Source: Paracoccus litorisediminis (GTDB taxonomy: Bacteria > Pseudomonadota > Alphaproteobacteria > Rhodobacterales > Rhodobacteraceae). Taken from it: a stretch of DNA of 64,000 nt. The stretch spans positions 310,001-374,000 of the forward strand of contig NZ_WMIG01000001.1 of assembly GCF_009711205.1 (NCBI RefSeq). The letters run 5' to 3'. The notes beneath the pieces were generated by a model that was not told the origin of the DNA, ran no database searches, and saw only the letters and a list, made by a program, of their open reading frames with translations. Made by a program: the position numbers and the translations under genes. Below, one piece after another: positions 1-7,655 of this stretch. Each line of letters opens with the position of its first letter. Position 1 is the stretch's first letter.

Positions 1-688
1 TCAGGATCACCGTCGCCATGTTCAGCGTCAGCCGGATCAGCACCGAGGGCAGGCACATCGGCATGATCGACTTGAAGATGATGCGCATGTCGGACGCGCC
101 CTGCAGCCGGGCGGCGGCGATGTAATCGGCCTTGCGGAAGGTCATCGCCTCGGCCCGGGCCAGTCGCGCAATCGGCGGCCATGCGGTCAGGGCGATGGCG
201 ATGATCGCGTTATTCAGGCTGGGACCAAGGGCCGCGACAAACGCCAGCGACAGGATCAGCGAGGGGAAGGACAGGAAGATGTCGGTGATCCGCATCATCA
301 CCGTGTCCAGCCGCCCGCCCATGTAACCGGCGGTGGTGCCCACGATCATCCCGATCGGCCCAACGACGATGGACACAAGGAAGATGATCGTCAGCGAGAT
401 GCGCGAACCCCAGACCAGACGGCTGAAGATGTCGCGGCCCAGTTCGTCCGTGCCGAACAGATGCCCGTTGCCGGGCGCCTGCAGTGTATTTGCCAGATCC
501 TGCGCATAGGGGTCATGCGTCGCGATCCATGGCGCAAAGGCGGCGATCACGATCAGCAGGCCCAACACGATCAGCCCGAAGGCCGAGGTGGGCGAGCGCA
601 TCAGGAAGCCCAGGATATTGCGCAGAACGATCAGCGAGGACGGCATTTTCATGGCCTGACGCGGCATGTCTGTGTCTTTCACGGTCAT
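1..688 (-). CDS. ABC transporter permease, DppC-like (3' end cut by window edge)
   Basis: Second inner-membrane permease of a peptide/nickel-family ABC importer; the C-terminus lies outside the window. The translation starts MTVKDTDMPRQ, has a first membrane span near residues 28-47 and the DppC-type 'FGTDELGRDIFSRL' segment. The cytoplasmic EAA loop follows ('LARAEAMTFRKADYIAAARLQGAS'-type, about residues 175-198). The ATG overlaps the TGA of the upstream permease gene by 4 nt, so the two are translationally coupled. Together with the solute-binding protein at 4043-5638 it should form one importer. Peptide-family importers often carry oligosaccharides, and the pectin context suggests a pectic oligomer, but that substrate is inferred. 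Confidence 0.9.
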   Translation of the reverse strand, partial: MTVKDTDMPRQAMKMPSSLIVLRNILGFLMRSPTSAFGLIVLGLLIVIAAFAPWIATHDPYAQDLANTLQAPGNGHLFGTDELGRDIFSRLVWGSRISLTIIFLVSIVVGPIGMIVGTTAGYMGGRLDTVMMRITDIFLSFPSLILSLAFVAALGPSLNNAIIAIALTAWPPIARLARAEAMTFRKADYIAAARLQGASDMRIIFKSIMPMCLPSVLIRLTLNMATVIL

Positions 689-1707
689 TTCGTCCTCGGA
701 TCAAAGGTACGATACAGCAGGTCAGAGATCAGGTTCAGCACGATGAAGATGACGCCGACGATCAGCACGCAGGTCATCACCGCATTCATGTCGCCGATGA
801 TCAGGTTGCTGGTCAGATACTGGCCAAAGCCCGGCCAGGCGAAGACGGTCTCGATCAGCACCGCGCCTTCCAGCAGCGAGCCATAGGCCAGCGCCACGAT
901 CGTCACCAACTGCACCCGGATGTTGCCAAAGGCGTGCAGCCAGATCGTCTGGCGGCGCGACAGGCCCTTCACCCGTGCGGTGGTCATATATTCCTGCCCC
1001 AGCTGGTCCAGCATGAAGCTGCGCGTCATCCGGGTGATATAGGCCGAGGAGGAATAGCCCAACAGCGAGGCGGGCAGGATCAGGTGGTTGATGGCCGACC
1101 AGAACACGTCGGTCTCACCGGCCAGAAGGCTGTCGATCAGCAGGAAACCGGTGCGCTCATCGACCATGCCGATATAGAACTGCTCCATTCGGCCCGAGCC
1201 ACCGACCCAGCCCAGATGGGCATAGAAGACGATCAGCGCGATCATCCCGGTCCAGAAGATCGGCATCGAATGACCGAACAGGCTGAAGACGCGGATCAGG
1301 TGGTCCTGCCACTTGTCCTTGTTCACCGCCGCCGTCACGCCCAGCGGAATGCCAAGACCCGCGCCGATCAGGATGGCGAAGGTGGCAAGCTCGATGGTGG
1401 CGGGCATGGCGCGCAGGATGTCCTGCATCACCGGCTGTCCGGTGCGGATCGAGGTGCCGAAATTGCCTGTCAGCACATCGCCCAGGTAGCGCAGGAACTG
1501 TTCCCAGATCGGGCGGTCAAGACCGAGCTGGTGATAGACCATCTCGTAGGTTTCGCGGGTCGCGTCCTCGCCGACCATGGCGCGAACGGGATCGGCGGGC
1601 ATCATCCTGCCGATCACGAAAGTCAGGACCAACAGGCCCAGCAGCGTGATGAGGATGGTGGTCGCCTGCGACGAGGCGCCACGAAGGCGCAGCCGAGCGT
1701 TCTGCAT
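685..1707 (-). CDS. ABC transporter permease, DppB-like
   Basis: Inner-membrane permease of a peptide/nickel-family ABC importer, 340 aa, a normal length for DppB. It opens with a membrane span at about residues 14-36, followed by the 'PADPVRAMVG' periplasmic stretch typical of DppB. Several more spans follow, with a cytoplasmic coupling loop 'EYMTTARVKGLS' near residue 240. It lies 90 nt downstream of kdgF and overlaps the DppC-like gene by 4 nt. The intergenic stretch ahead of it holds a GC hairpin (1773-1791) and a CTTGTCTGACA element. Family assignment is firm; the transported sugar is inferred from neighbours. Confidence 0.93.
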   Translation of the reverse strand: MQNARLRLRGASSQATTILITLLGLLVLTFVIGRMMPADPVRAMVGEDATRETYEMVYHQLGLDRPIWEQFLRYLGDVLTGNFGTSIRTGQPVMQDILRAMPATIELATFAILIGAGLGIPLGVTAAVNKDKWQDHLIRVFSLFGHSMPIFWTGMIALIVFYAHLGWVGGSGRMEQFYIGMVDERTGFLLIDSLLAGETDVFWSAINHLILPASLLGYSSSAYITRMTRSFMLDQLGQEYMTTARVKGLSRRQTIWLHAFGNIRVQLVTIVALAYGSLLEGAVLIETVFAWPGFGQYLTSNLIIGDMNAVMTCVLIVGVIFIVLNLISDLLYRTFDPRTK

Positions 1708-1761
1708 GAGTCCTCCCTTTCGGCAGGACCGGCCTCCGCGTCCCTGCCGTCTGTCAAATCC

Positions 1762-1791
1762 TGTCAGACAAGCGGCGGCGCAGGGCCGCCG
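1762..1791. promoter_or_regulatory. Regulator half-site and GC hairpin between kdgF and dppB-like gene
   Basis: Read on the minus strand, 1762-1772 is CTTGTCTGACA, close to the ACTTGTCTTACA element found upstream of kdgF and of the enolase-superfamily gene. Next to it, 1773-1779 (CGGCGGC) pairs perfectly with 1785-1791 (GCCGCCG) around a 5-nt loop. There is no T-run after the hairpin on the minus strand, so it looks more like an mRNA-processing or attenuating stem than a terminator. The binding role is inferred. Confidence 0.4.
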
Positions 1792-1797
1792 TTCCGT

Positions 1798-2112
1798 TCA
1801 CAAGAAGTCGTCGCGCCGTGGCGTGAAGTTATCGATCAGCTCACCCACTTCCAGGCATTCGCAACCATGCGTGACGCCCGAAGGGATGACGATGCTATCG
1901 CCGACATTCAACTCCAGCGTCTCATCGCCACGAAAGAACCGGAAACGGCCCTTGGCGACATAGGTGGATTGGGTGTGCGGGTGGCTGTGCAGCGCACCGC
2001 AGGCGCCCGTGTCGAAGCGGAACGAAACGACCATCAGATCCGAATTCTCGGCCAGAACCTGACGCGCGACCCCTGTATCGGGATGGGCGACGGGATATTC
2101 GGGTCGGGACAT
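1798..2112 (-). CDS. kdgF: KdgF, unsaturated-uronate linearising cupin
   Basis: Small single-domain cupin (104 aa) that in characterised bacteria opens 4,5-unsaturated galacturonate to the linear 5-keto-4-deoxyuronate used by KduI. The metal-site pattern is visible: H42-S-H44-P-H46-T-Q48 in the first cupin motif and H82 in the second. The C-terminus 'FTPRRDDFL' closely matches the KdgF ending. The start at 2112 is chosen because AGGAGA sits 7 nt ahead; a longer frame would read through the operator. It is separated from kduI and kduD by about 20 kb and lies directly upstream of importer permeases, suggesting that uptake and ring opening are co-expressed. The KdgF call rests on whole-protein resemblance recalled from the family. 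Confidence 0.85.
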   Translation of the reverse strand: MSRPEYPVAHPDTGVARQVLAENSDLMVVSFRFDTGACGALHSHPHTQSTYVAKGRFRFFRGDETLELNVGDSIVIPSGVTHGCECLEVGELIDNFTPRRDDFL

Positions 2113-2134
2113 CGGGAATCTCCTCTTGTGTAGA

Positions 2135-2168
2135 TGTCTTATAATATCAGCTTGCCTGTAAGACAAGT
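2135..2168. promoter_or_regulatory. Probable FadR-family operator ahead of kdgF
   Basis: TGTCTTA (2135-2141) and TAAGACA (2159-2165) form a perfect 7-bp inverted repeat with a 17-nt spacer. On the minus strand 2157-2168 reads ACTTGTCTTACA, a 12-mer repeated exactly at 7570-7581. It sits 23-56 nt upstream of the kdgF start, a position suited to repression of the kdgF-permease unit. Which regulator binds is not shown by the sequence; the two FadR-type proteins of this island are the obvious candidates. Confidence 0.55.
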
Positions 2169-2172
2169 TATA

Positions 2173-2913
2173 TTAGTTCGCCGATCCACCGGCACGCAGC
2201 AATTCCTGGTAACGCTCAAGGCTGCCACGCAGGTGTTCGCGCATCCGCTGGGCGGCAGCGGCGCCGTCGCCTTCAAGGATCGCATCGACGATGCGGCTAT
2301 GTTCTTCTTGAAGATGAAGGTTGTAGTCGCGCGGACGTTCGCCGGGCTGGCCGCCCTGCAGCTCGCCGCGCGGAATGATGCCCGAGCGGATCAATTGCAG
2401 GAAATCAGGAAAGCGGCGGTTCTGGGTCGCCTTGGCAATCGCCAGATGGAATTCGAAATCGGCGTCGCGAGTCGGCTGGCCATTGCGCAGGCAGCGCTCG
2501 ACGGCGTGATGCGCGTCCAGAATCGCCTCAAGCTGCGAGGGCGAGCGCCGTGCCGCAGCCAGTGCTGCGGACTCGATCTCGCAGGCCGTACGCAATTCCA
2601 GCAATTCGATGACCGAGGAAATCCGCGCCGTGGTCAGGTCGTCAAAGGGCCGGGATTCACGCTGCGCCGGATCAAGGGCAAAGACCCCTGCCCCCTTGCG
2701 CGCCTCGACCAGCCCGTCGGCACGCAATGCGGCGATGGCCTCGCGCACGACGGCGCGGCTGACGGAGTGCAGACGCGTCAGCTCATTTTCGCTGGGCAGA
2801 CGATCGCCGGGTTGGAAACGACCGGCCTGCAACTCGCGGCGCAGCGCGTCGCTGATGCGGTCGACCATGGATTCGCGGACCGGGGGGATGGCCGCACCGA
2901 CATTCTGTTTCAT
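2173..2913 (-). CDS. FadR-subfamily GntR transcriptional regulator (1)
   Basis: Predicted DNA-binding regulator of 246 aa. The N-terminal winged helix has the GntR core 'GDRLPSENELTR' and 'VSRAVVREAIAALRADGLVE' (about residues 37-72). It is followed by an all-helical FCD ligand domain with 'ELRTACEIESAALAA' and 'DFEFHLAIAKAT', which supply the usual metal/ligand Asp and His residues. The start at 2913 is preferred over one 12 nt upstream because GTGAGGG precedes it at good spacing. Two direct ACTTGTC repeats lie just upstream, suggesting autoregulation. It resembles the second FadR-type gene at 24225-24968 over its full length. FadR-type regulators of this kind commonly sense uronate-derived acids; the effector here is inferred. 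Confidence 0.9.
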   Translation of the reverse strand: MKQNVGAAIPPVRESMVDRISDALRRELQAGRFQPGDRLPSENELTRLHSVSRAVVREAIAALRADGLVEARKGAGVFALDPAQRESRPFDDLTTARISSVIELLELRTACEIESAALAAARRSPSQLEAILDAHHAVERCLRNGQPTRDADFEFHLAIAKATQNRRFPDFLQLIRSGIIPRGELQGGQPGERPRDYNLHLQEEHSRIVDAILEGDGAAAAQRMREHLRGSLERYQELLRAGGSAN

Positions 2914-2923
2914 GCGTACCCTC

Positions 2924-2950
2924 ACTTGTCGCTATCCAACTTGTCTAGCA
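2924..2950. promoter_or_regulatory. Direct ACTTGTC repeats upstream of FadR-type gene
   Basis: ACTTGTC occurs at 2924-2930 and again at 2939-2945, with the starts 15 nt apart. The second copy continues as ACTTGTCTAGCA. Both lie in the 31-nt gap between the esterase stop and the regulator start. The shared core with the sites at 2157-2168 and 7570-7581 suggests autoregulation. The repeats are seen directly; binding is inferred. Confidence 0.45.
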
Positions 2951-4033
2951 TATTTCGACGCCTGTTGAACCCATATCCAACCTGCCAAGCAGCCAGTCGA
3001 ACGCGGCGTCCTGCCGCGCAAGACCAAAGGCATGGTCCCCATCTGGCCGGTCCAGCGCCAATTCCTGCGATGCGCCCGCCGCGCCCCAGATCGCGCGAAG
3101 CTGATCATAGGCCGCATCGACCGCAGGCGGCGGGAAAAGCCTGTCCTGAACGCCGACCTCGACATAAAGCGGCTTGGGCGCGGCAAGCCCGGCCAGATCG
3201 GGCAGGTCCAGATGCGCATGCAGGCCCGGATGGGTCATCCAATAGGCCGATTGCCCGCGCAGATGGTTGTTCCCCGCCACCGCAAGGCCCGGCAGGCTGG
3301 CCATCCACCCGGCCGAGACCGCGGCACAGATATGCGGCGACAGCGCCGCCACCTGCCACGCCCGAAACCCGCCCAGCGAGAAGCCCACGGCACAGACCCG
3401 CGCGGCGTCGACCTGCGGCAATCCGGCCAGAAAGCCCGCTGCCGCCACGTCCTCGGCCGCCATCACCCCCGCTGGGCTGGTGCCCAGCTGCATCAGGTTG
3501 CAGGCCAGCGCCTGTTGGGCGTCATAGCCATTGCCCTGCCGCGTGCCCCAGTTCAGCGCATCCACGCAAAGCGTCACGAAACCCTGTGCGGCCAATCGGT
3601 CCCCGATCCAGACGCCGTCAAAGAAGCGCTCGACCCAAGCCTGCGCCAGCGCAGCATCATCCAGCGGGCGGATGCATTTTTCCTTGCCGATGCGAAATTC
3701 CGAGCCGTGATCATGCAGCAGCAGCGCCGCCGGATGTGGGCCGGAGCCCTTCGGGCGCAGCATCAGCGCGGGCCATTCGCCACCGCCTTGCAGCAGGATC
3801 GCGCCCTGATGCGCGACATGAGTACCGCGATCCTCGGTCGCGTCATCGCGCCAGCCGCAAGGGACGTCCAGCAGCGCCGGATCGGGCAGGATATGGCGTT
3901 CGGCGATCTGACGCGCGCGCCCCTGCCACGCGGCGAAATCGCCGCCGGAATGCGCCCAGCCCGCGGGAAATCCGCGGGCCAAGGCTTTGGCGATCATGCC
4001 GGGAACCAGATTGTCGGCGGTAATCCCGGCCAT
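2945..4033 (-). CDS. Alpha/beta-hydrolase, probable pectic-oligosaccharide esterase
   Basis: Cytoplasmic serine hydrolase of 362 aa from the dienelactone-hydrolase/acetyl-esterase-like group. The nucleophile elbow is G-F-S219-L-G-G. D297 in 'GVQDRLF' and H334 in 'DGDHAFG' complete a plausible triad, and 'LLLHDHGSEF' near residue 105 supplies the oxyanion region. There is no signal peptide. The gene begins 9 nt after the binding-protein gene and is in the same operon, so it likely removes an ester (acetyl or methyl) from an imported oligomer. The exact ester is unknown. A general carbohydrate acetylesterase is the main alternative. Confidence 0.8.
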   Translation of the reverse strand: MAGITADNLVPGMIAKALARGFPAGWAHSGGDFAAWQGRARQIAERHILPDPALLDVPCGWRDDATEDRGTHVAHQGAILLQGGGEWPALMLRPKGSGPHPAALLLHDHGSEFRIGKEKCIRPLDDAALAQAWVERFFDGVWIGDRLAAQGFVTLCVDALNWGTRQGNGYDAQQALACNLMQLGTSPAGVMAAEDVAAAGFLAGLPQVDAARVCAVGFSLGGFRAWQVAALSPHICAAVSAGWMASLPGLAVAGNNHLRGQSAYWMTHPGLHAHLDLPDLAGLAAPKPLYVEVGVQDRLFPPPAVDAAYDQLRAIWGAAGASQELALDRPDGDHAFGLARQDAAFDWLLGRLDMGSTGVEIC

Positions 4034-4042
4034 GTCCGGTCC

Positions 4043-5638
4043 TTAACGCTTCTTGGTGACCGTCTCGAAGCGCGTGAGCCAGGGGTTCACGGTCAGCCCT
4101 TCGATATCGGCGCGGAAGGCCGCACTGTCCACGACTTCCGAGAAGGGAATGATCGAGGTCACGGTCTGATCCATGTAGTTCTGGATTTCCTCGTAATCCG
4201 CCTTCTGCTTGGCCGCATCGCGTTCCAGCAGCGTGGCCTCGATCATTTCGTTCAGCTTCGCGTCGTAATAGCTGGTCCGCCAACCTTGGTAGTTGGTCAG
4301 CTTGGCCTCGTCCGAGTTGTCGGGGTTATAGGCCAAGGCGCGCAGGTTGCTGTCCGGGTGCGGCTGCTGGCCACCGCCGCCGCGACCGACGAGCAGCTCA
4401 AAGTTCCGCTCGCGCATCGCGCCATAGATCTGGTCGCCCGAGCCGGTGATCATCTCGGCCTGAATGCCCGCCTGCGCCAGCGTGTTCTGGATCGCGGTCG
4501 CGGCCTTGATGAAGGGATCTTCCGACAGCACCCGCAGCGTGGTCTTGAAGCCGTTGGGATAGCCTGCTTCGGCCAGCAATTCCTTGGCCTTGGCGACATC
4601 CAGCTTGTAGCCCTGATCCGGCAGTTGGCCCAACACGCCGGTGGTCAGCGGACGCTGATGCAGCTTGCCGTAATAGGGCATCACGGCCTTATCCAGACCT
4701 TCGTAATCGATCAGCAGGCGCAGGGCCTCGCGCACTTTCGGATTGGCGAAACGCTCATCCTTCATCGACACGGACAGGTAGTAGAAGCCTGCGCCGGGGG
4801 TCGAGGCGATCTTGATGTGCTCGTCCTTTTCCAGCGCGGTCAGGTCAGGGGCCTGCATCGAATAGGCCACGTCGATATCGCCCTGTTCCAGCATCAGGCG
4901 CTGGGATTGCGATTCCGGCAGGTGGCGCATCAGAACGCGGTCCATCGCCGGGGCCGGGCCCCAATAGCCATCATTCTTGGTCAGGATGATATATTCGTTC
5001 GAGGCCCATTTGGTCAGCGTGAACGGCCCCGAACCGGCCGAGTTCAGCGTCAGCCAGCCCTGCCCCAGATCGCCGTCCTTTTCGTTCTCCAGCACGGTCT
5101 TGCTGTCCAGAATCGAGCCCGGCCCGTTCTGCGCAAGGATCATCAGGATCATCGCCGGGTCGTCGGGCTTGGCCAGCTTGAAGGTGAAGGTATTGGGGTC
5201 GACGACGACGAAGTGATCGGCCGCATTCTCGGCGGTGATACCGCGCGATTTCAGGAAGCTGGCCTGCGCGAGGTTCAGCGTCATCACGCGCTTCAGGCTC
5301 CAGGCGACATCCTCGGCGGTGACCGGGTTGCCCGAGGCGAATTTCGCATCCTTGCGCAGATGGAAGGTGATCGACATGCGATCCTCGGCCACGTCCCAGC
5401 TTTCGGCCATGCGCGGCTGGACCGACTTGTCCTCGGGCGACAGCGTGACCAGCGTGTCGTAGATGTTGTTCAGCACCTGCACCGTCTCGCGGCCGGTGAT
5501 CGCGGCCGGGTCGAGCGTCAGGATATTGCTCATCGTCGTGGCGACGATCAGCTGGTTGTCGGGGGTTTCGGCCCAGGCTTGCGGAGCCGCGCCAAGCATG
5601 AGCGCGCCAAGCGCCACGGATGCCAGGAATTTCCTCAT
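4043..5638 (-). CDS. ABC transporter solute-binding protein, DppA/family 5
   Basis: Periplasmic binding protein of 531 aa for a peptide-family importer. It has a clear Sec signal peptide (about residues 1-23, ending AWA) and the SBP_bac_5 fold with the 'DVAWSLKRVM' and 'AYNPDNSDEA' type segments. GGAGG sits 7 nt before the ATG. The partner permeases (1-1707) are separated from it by the esterase, FadR-type and kdgF genes; no ATPase genes are in the window and they probably follow beyond position 1. A pectic oligomer is the likely ligand because every neighbour is a pectin gene, but the sequence does not prove this. Confidence 0.92.
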   Translation of the reverse strand: MRKFLASVALGALMLGAAPQAWAETPDNQLIVATTMSNILTLDPAAITGRETVQVLNNIYDTLVTLSPEDKSVQPRMAESWDVAEDRMSITFHLRKDAKFASGNPVTAEDVAWSLKRVMTLNLAQASFLKSRGITAENAADHFVVVDPNTFTFKLAKPDDPAMILMILAQNGPGSILDSKTVLENEKDGDLGQGWLTLNSAGSGPFTLTKWASNEYIILTKNDGYWGPAPAMDRVLMRHLPESQSQRLMLEQGDIDVAYSMQAPDLTALEKDEHIKIASTPGAGFYYLSVSMKDERFANPKVREALRLLIDYEGLDKAVMPYYGKLHQRPLTTGVLGQLPDQGYKLDVAKAKELLAEAGYPNGFKTTLRVLSEDPFIKAATAIQNTLAQAGIQAEMITGSGDQIYGAMRERNFELLVGRGGGGQQPHPDSNLRALAYNPDNSDEAKLTNYQGWRTSYYDAKLNEMIEATLLERDAAKQKADYEEIQNYMDQTVTSIIPFSEVVDSAAFRADIEGLTVNPWLTRFETVTKKR

Positions 5639-5718
5639 TTTATCCTCCCAGATGCCGCGTCATGGGCGTGCGGCTCGCCATGGGTTACCCTGCCAGCGCA
5701 GGATGACCGGATCTTGTT

Positions 5719-6345
5719 CTAGGCCAGCAATTCCGCCACCGGCCGGACCAGCGCCTTGCCGATCGCAATCGTATTGTCGGCATCCAGATGGACACCATCC
5801 TCAACTGACGGTCGCGCCACGGTCCCTGCGTCGAAAAACGCGCAACCCAACTCAGCTGCAAGGCTGGCATAGAGGGGCGCGAACAGTTCGGATTCCGCGA
5901 TGATCCGCCCGCCCGCAGGCCCACCATTGGCGGTGGGGCCGCAGGGCGGCGGCGCGACGATCAGCAGTTTCGGCACGGCCGAACGCGGCTTGTAGGGAAA
6001 GGTCTGGACGATCTCGGCCAGACGGCGCATGCCACCTTGGGCCGAGATCGCCTGACCGCCATGGACCGGCTTCAGATCATTCGTCCCCAGCATCAGGATC
6101 ACCAGATCCAGCGGCATATGCACGGCCAAGGCCAGTTGCAGCGCCCATGCCCCATTACGGCTGGCAGGCCCGGAATGATCGTCGCGGCAGGTGGTGCGCC
6201 CACCCAGGCCATCGCCGATCACCCGCGCGCCGGTCAGCCCGGCCTCCAGCACCACCGGCCATTGCGCGGGATGCGGGTGGCGCAAGCCCGTCACCGGATC
6301 AGCGCCCCAGGTCAGGCTGTCGCCAAAGGCAAGGATCTGCTTCAT
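5719..6345 (-). CDS. SGNH/GDSL-family esterase
   Basis: Small leaderless SGNH hydrolase of 208 aa. Block I is G-D-S10-L-T-W and block II has G46-type 'GDGLGGRTT'. Block III is G-T-N89-D and block V is D183-G-V-H186, so the full catalytic set is present. The overall layout resembles the bacterial arylesterase/acyltransferase group ('LDLVILMLGTNDLK'). It begins 10 nt after the enolase-superfamily gene and lies 80 nt ahead of the binding-protein gene, so it belongs to the same unit. With the alpha/beta-hydrolase it gives the island two unrelated cytoplasmic esterases. Deacetylation of imported pectic oligomers is the inferred job. Confidence 0.85.
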   Translation of the reverse strand: MKQILAFGDSLTWGADPVTGLRHPHPAQWPVVLEAGLTGARVIGDGLGGRTTCRDDHSGPASRNGAWALQLALAVHMPLDLVILMLGTNDLKPVHGGQAISAQGGMRRLAEIVQTFPYKPRSAVPKLLIVAPPPCGPTANGGPAGGRIIAESELFAPLYASLAAELGCAFFDAGTVARPSVEDGVHLDADNTIAIGKALVRPVAELLA

Positions 6346-6355
6346 CGCCCTGCCC

Positions 6356-7504
6356 TCACTTCACGCGGTTGTTCTCGATGAAGTCGAAGTCGATATCTTC
6401 GCCCAGACCCGGACGATCCGGCACATGCACGTAACCATCGGCATCCATCGGGTCGGACAGCGATTTCAGATAGTCGTGGCCATCGTCATATTCGAGGAAC
6501 GGGTGCAGCAGACCGCGTTCGTACCAGCGGCAGTTCTTGGCGGCGGCGACGACATGCAGGTTCATCGCGGTGTTGCCGTGAACCTCGCATTCCATGCCGA
6601 AGGCCTCGGCCATATGCATGGTCTTCAGCGCAGGGGTAATGCCGCCGACATCGTTCACGCCGGTGCGCAGGATGTCGCAGGCGCCGAACTTGACCCATTC
6701 CGCGCGGTGCCAATGCTTGCCGGCGGCGCTTTCCGGGCCGACGACCGGAATGTCCAGATTCTCGGCCAGCCATTTGTAGGACGACATGGATTGCTCATCC
6801 ATCGGCTCTTCGATCCAGTCGAAGCCCAGCTTTTCCAAGCCCTTGCCAAGCGCCAGCGCGTCGGAACGCGAATACCAGTGGAAGGCGTCGATCATCAGGC
6901 TGATATCGGGGCCGACCGCCTCACGAACCGCGGCGCAGGCCTTCAGGTCCATGCGAACATCCGGCGCCCAGCTGACCGGCGGCATCCAGGTGTGCAGCTT
7001 GATGCCCTTGTAGCCACGGGCGACCAGCTTCTCGGCAAAACGGCCGTAATCCTCGGGCGTAGCCAGCCCGCCTTCCAGTTCGTCGCCGCACATGATCGAG
7101 CCATAGGCGTGAACCTTGTCGCGATAGCCGCCGATCAGTTTGTAGACCGGCTGGTTCAGCGCCCGGCCCGCCAGATCCCACAGCGCGCAATCGACCACGG
7201 CCAGCGTGCGATCGGTCAGCTGCGCCGCCGAGCCGCGCTGCCAATGGGCCAGTTCCTGCCACAGCCGCTCGCGGTCGCGGGCATCCTGTCCGACAAGCAC
7301 CTTGCGCACGAATTTCTCAAGCACATGCTCGCGCACGATTTCCGGCGCGGTGAAGGAGTGGCCCTCATGGCCGTCCTCGGTGCGGATGGTCAACATCGCC
7401 TGCTGGACCTGATGGGCGGGACCGGGATGGGCATGGCCCGCGCTGTCCGAGTGACGGCGCGTGGTGGTCAGGAAGACGCGCGCCTCCACATGCGTGATGA
7501 TCAT
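6356..7504 (-). CDS. Enolase-superfamily (mandelate racemase group) acid-sugar dehydratase, substrate unknown
   Basis: 382-aa member of the mandelate racemase/muconate lactonising group. The metal ligands are D206, E232 or E233, and E258; the catalytic dyad is D285/H309. The second-strand base is K169-L-H171, a KxH instead of the KxK seen in mandelate racemase and in Gci of this same island. The family abstracts the alpha proton of a sugar acid and usually dehydrates it. It heads an operon with the SGNH esterase, importer SBP and esterase genes, and has the ACTTGTCTTACA element 66 nt upstream. A uronate- or aldonate-derived acid is likely. I could not assign the specific substrate. Confidence 0.85.
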   Translation of the reverse strand: MIITHVEARVFLTTTRRHSDSAGHAHPGPAHQVQQAMLTIRTEDGHEGHSFTAPEIVREHVLEKFVRKVLVGQDARDRERLWQELAHWQRGSAAQLTDRTLAVVDCALWDLAGRALNQPVYKLIGGYRDKVHAYGSIMCGDELEGGLATPEDYGRFAEKLVARGYKGIKLHTWMPPVSWAPDVRMDLKACAAVREAVGPDISLMIDAFHWYSRSDALALGKGLEKLGFDWIEEPMDEQSMSSYKWLAENLDIPVVGPESAAGKHWHRAEWVKFGACDILRTGVNDVGGITPALKTMHMAEAFGMECEVHGNTAMNLHVVAAAKNCRWYERGLLHPFLEYDDGHDYLKSLSDPMDADGYVHVPDRPGLGEDIDFDFIENNRVK

Positions 7505-7569
7505 GGCAATTCCTCGCAGGCTTCAGATTTCCTGAATATGCGTAACGAATCTGCCGGGCACGTGTCAAT

Positions 7570-7596
7570 ACTTGTCTTACATGTTGTCGAACATGT
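7570..7596. promoter_or_regulatory. Probable operator ahead of enolase-superfamily operon
   Basis: 7570-7581 is ACTTGTCTTACA, identical over 12 nt to the reverse strand of 2157-2168. It overlaps a perfect inverted repeat ACATGTT (7579-7585) / AACATGT (7590-7596) with a 4-nt spacer. The site is 66 nt upstream of the enolase-superfamily start. The repeats are seen directly. Binding by one of the FadR-type regulators is inferred. Confidence 0.55.
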
Positions 7597-7610
7597 CAGT
7601 GAAAACGAAA

Positions 7611-7634
7611 AGGGCGCGGCCGAAGTCGCGCCCT
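7611..7634 (-). terminator. Rho-independent terminator of the tog-GH28-GH105 operon
   Basis: AGGGCGCG (7611-7618) pairs with CGCGCCCT (7627-7634) around an 8-nt loop. On the minus strand the stem is followed by TTTCGTTTTC. It lies 21 nt after the GH105 stop and marks the end of the roughly 7-kb oligogalacturonide import/hydrolysis operon. Confidence 0.75.
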
Positions 7635-7655
7635 GCCCCGACTGATTGCGTTAGC

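Noticed and set aside
484..5722. Very long plus-strand frames of 549, 629 and 896 codons opposite the permease, esterase and binding-protein genes
   Set aside because: They are antisense to well-supported genes, rich in Arg, His, Gln and Pro as expected from GC-rich shadow frames, and match no domain.
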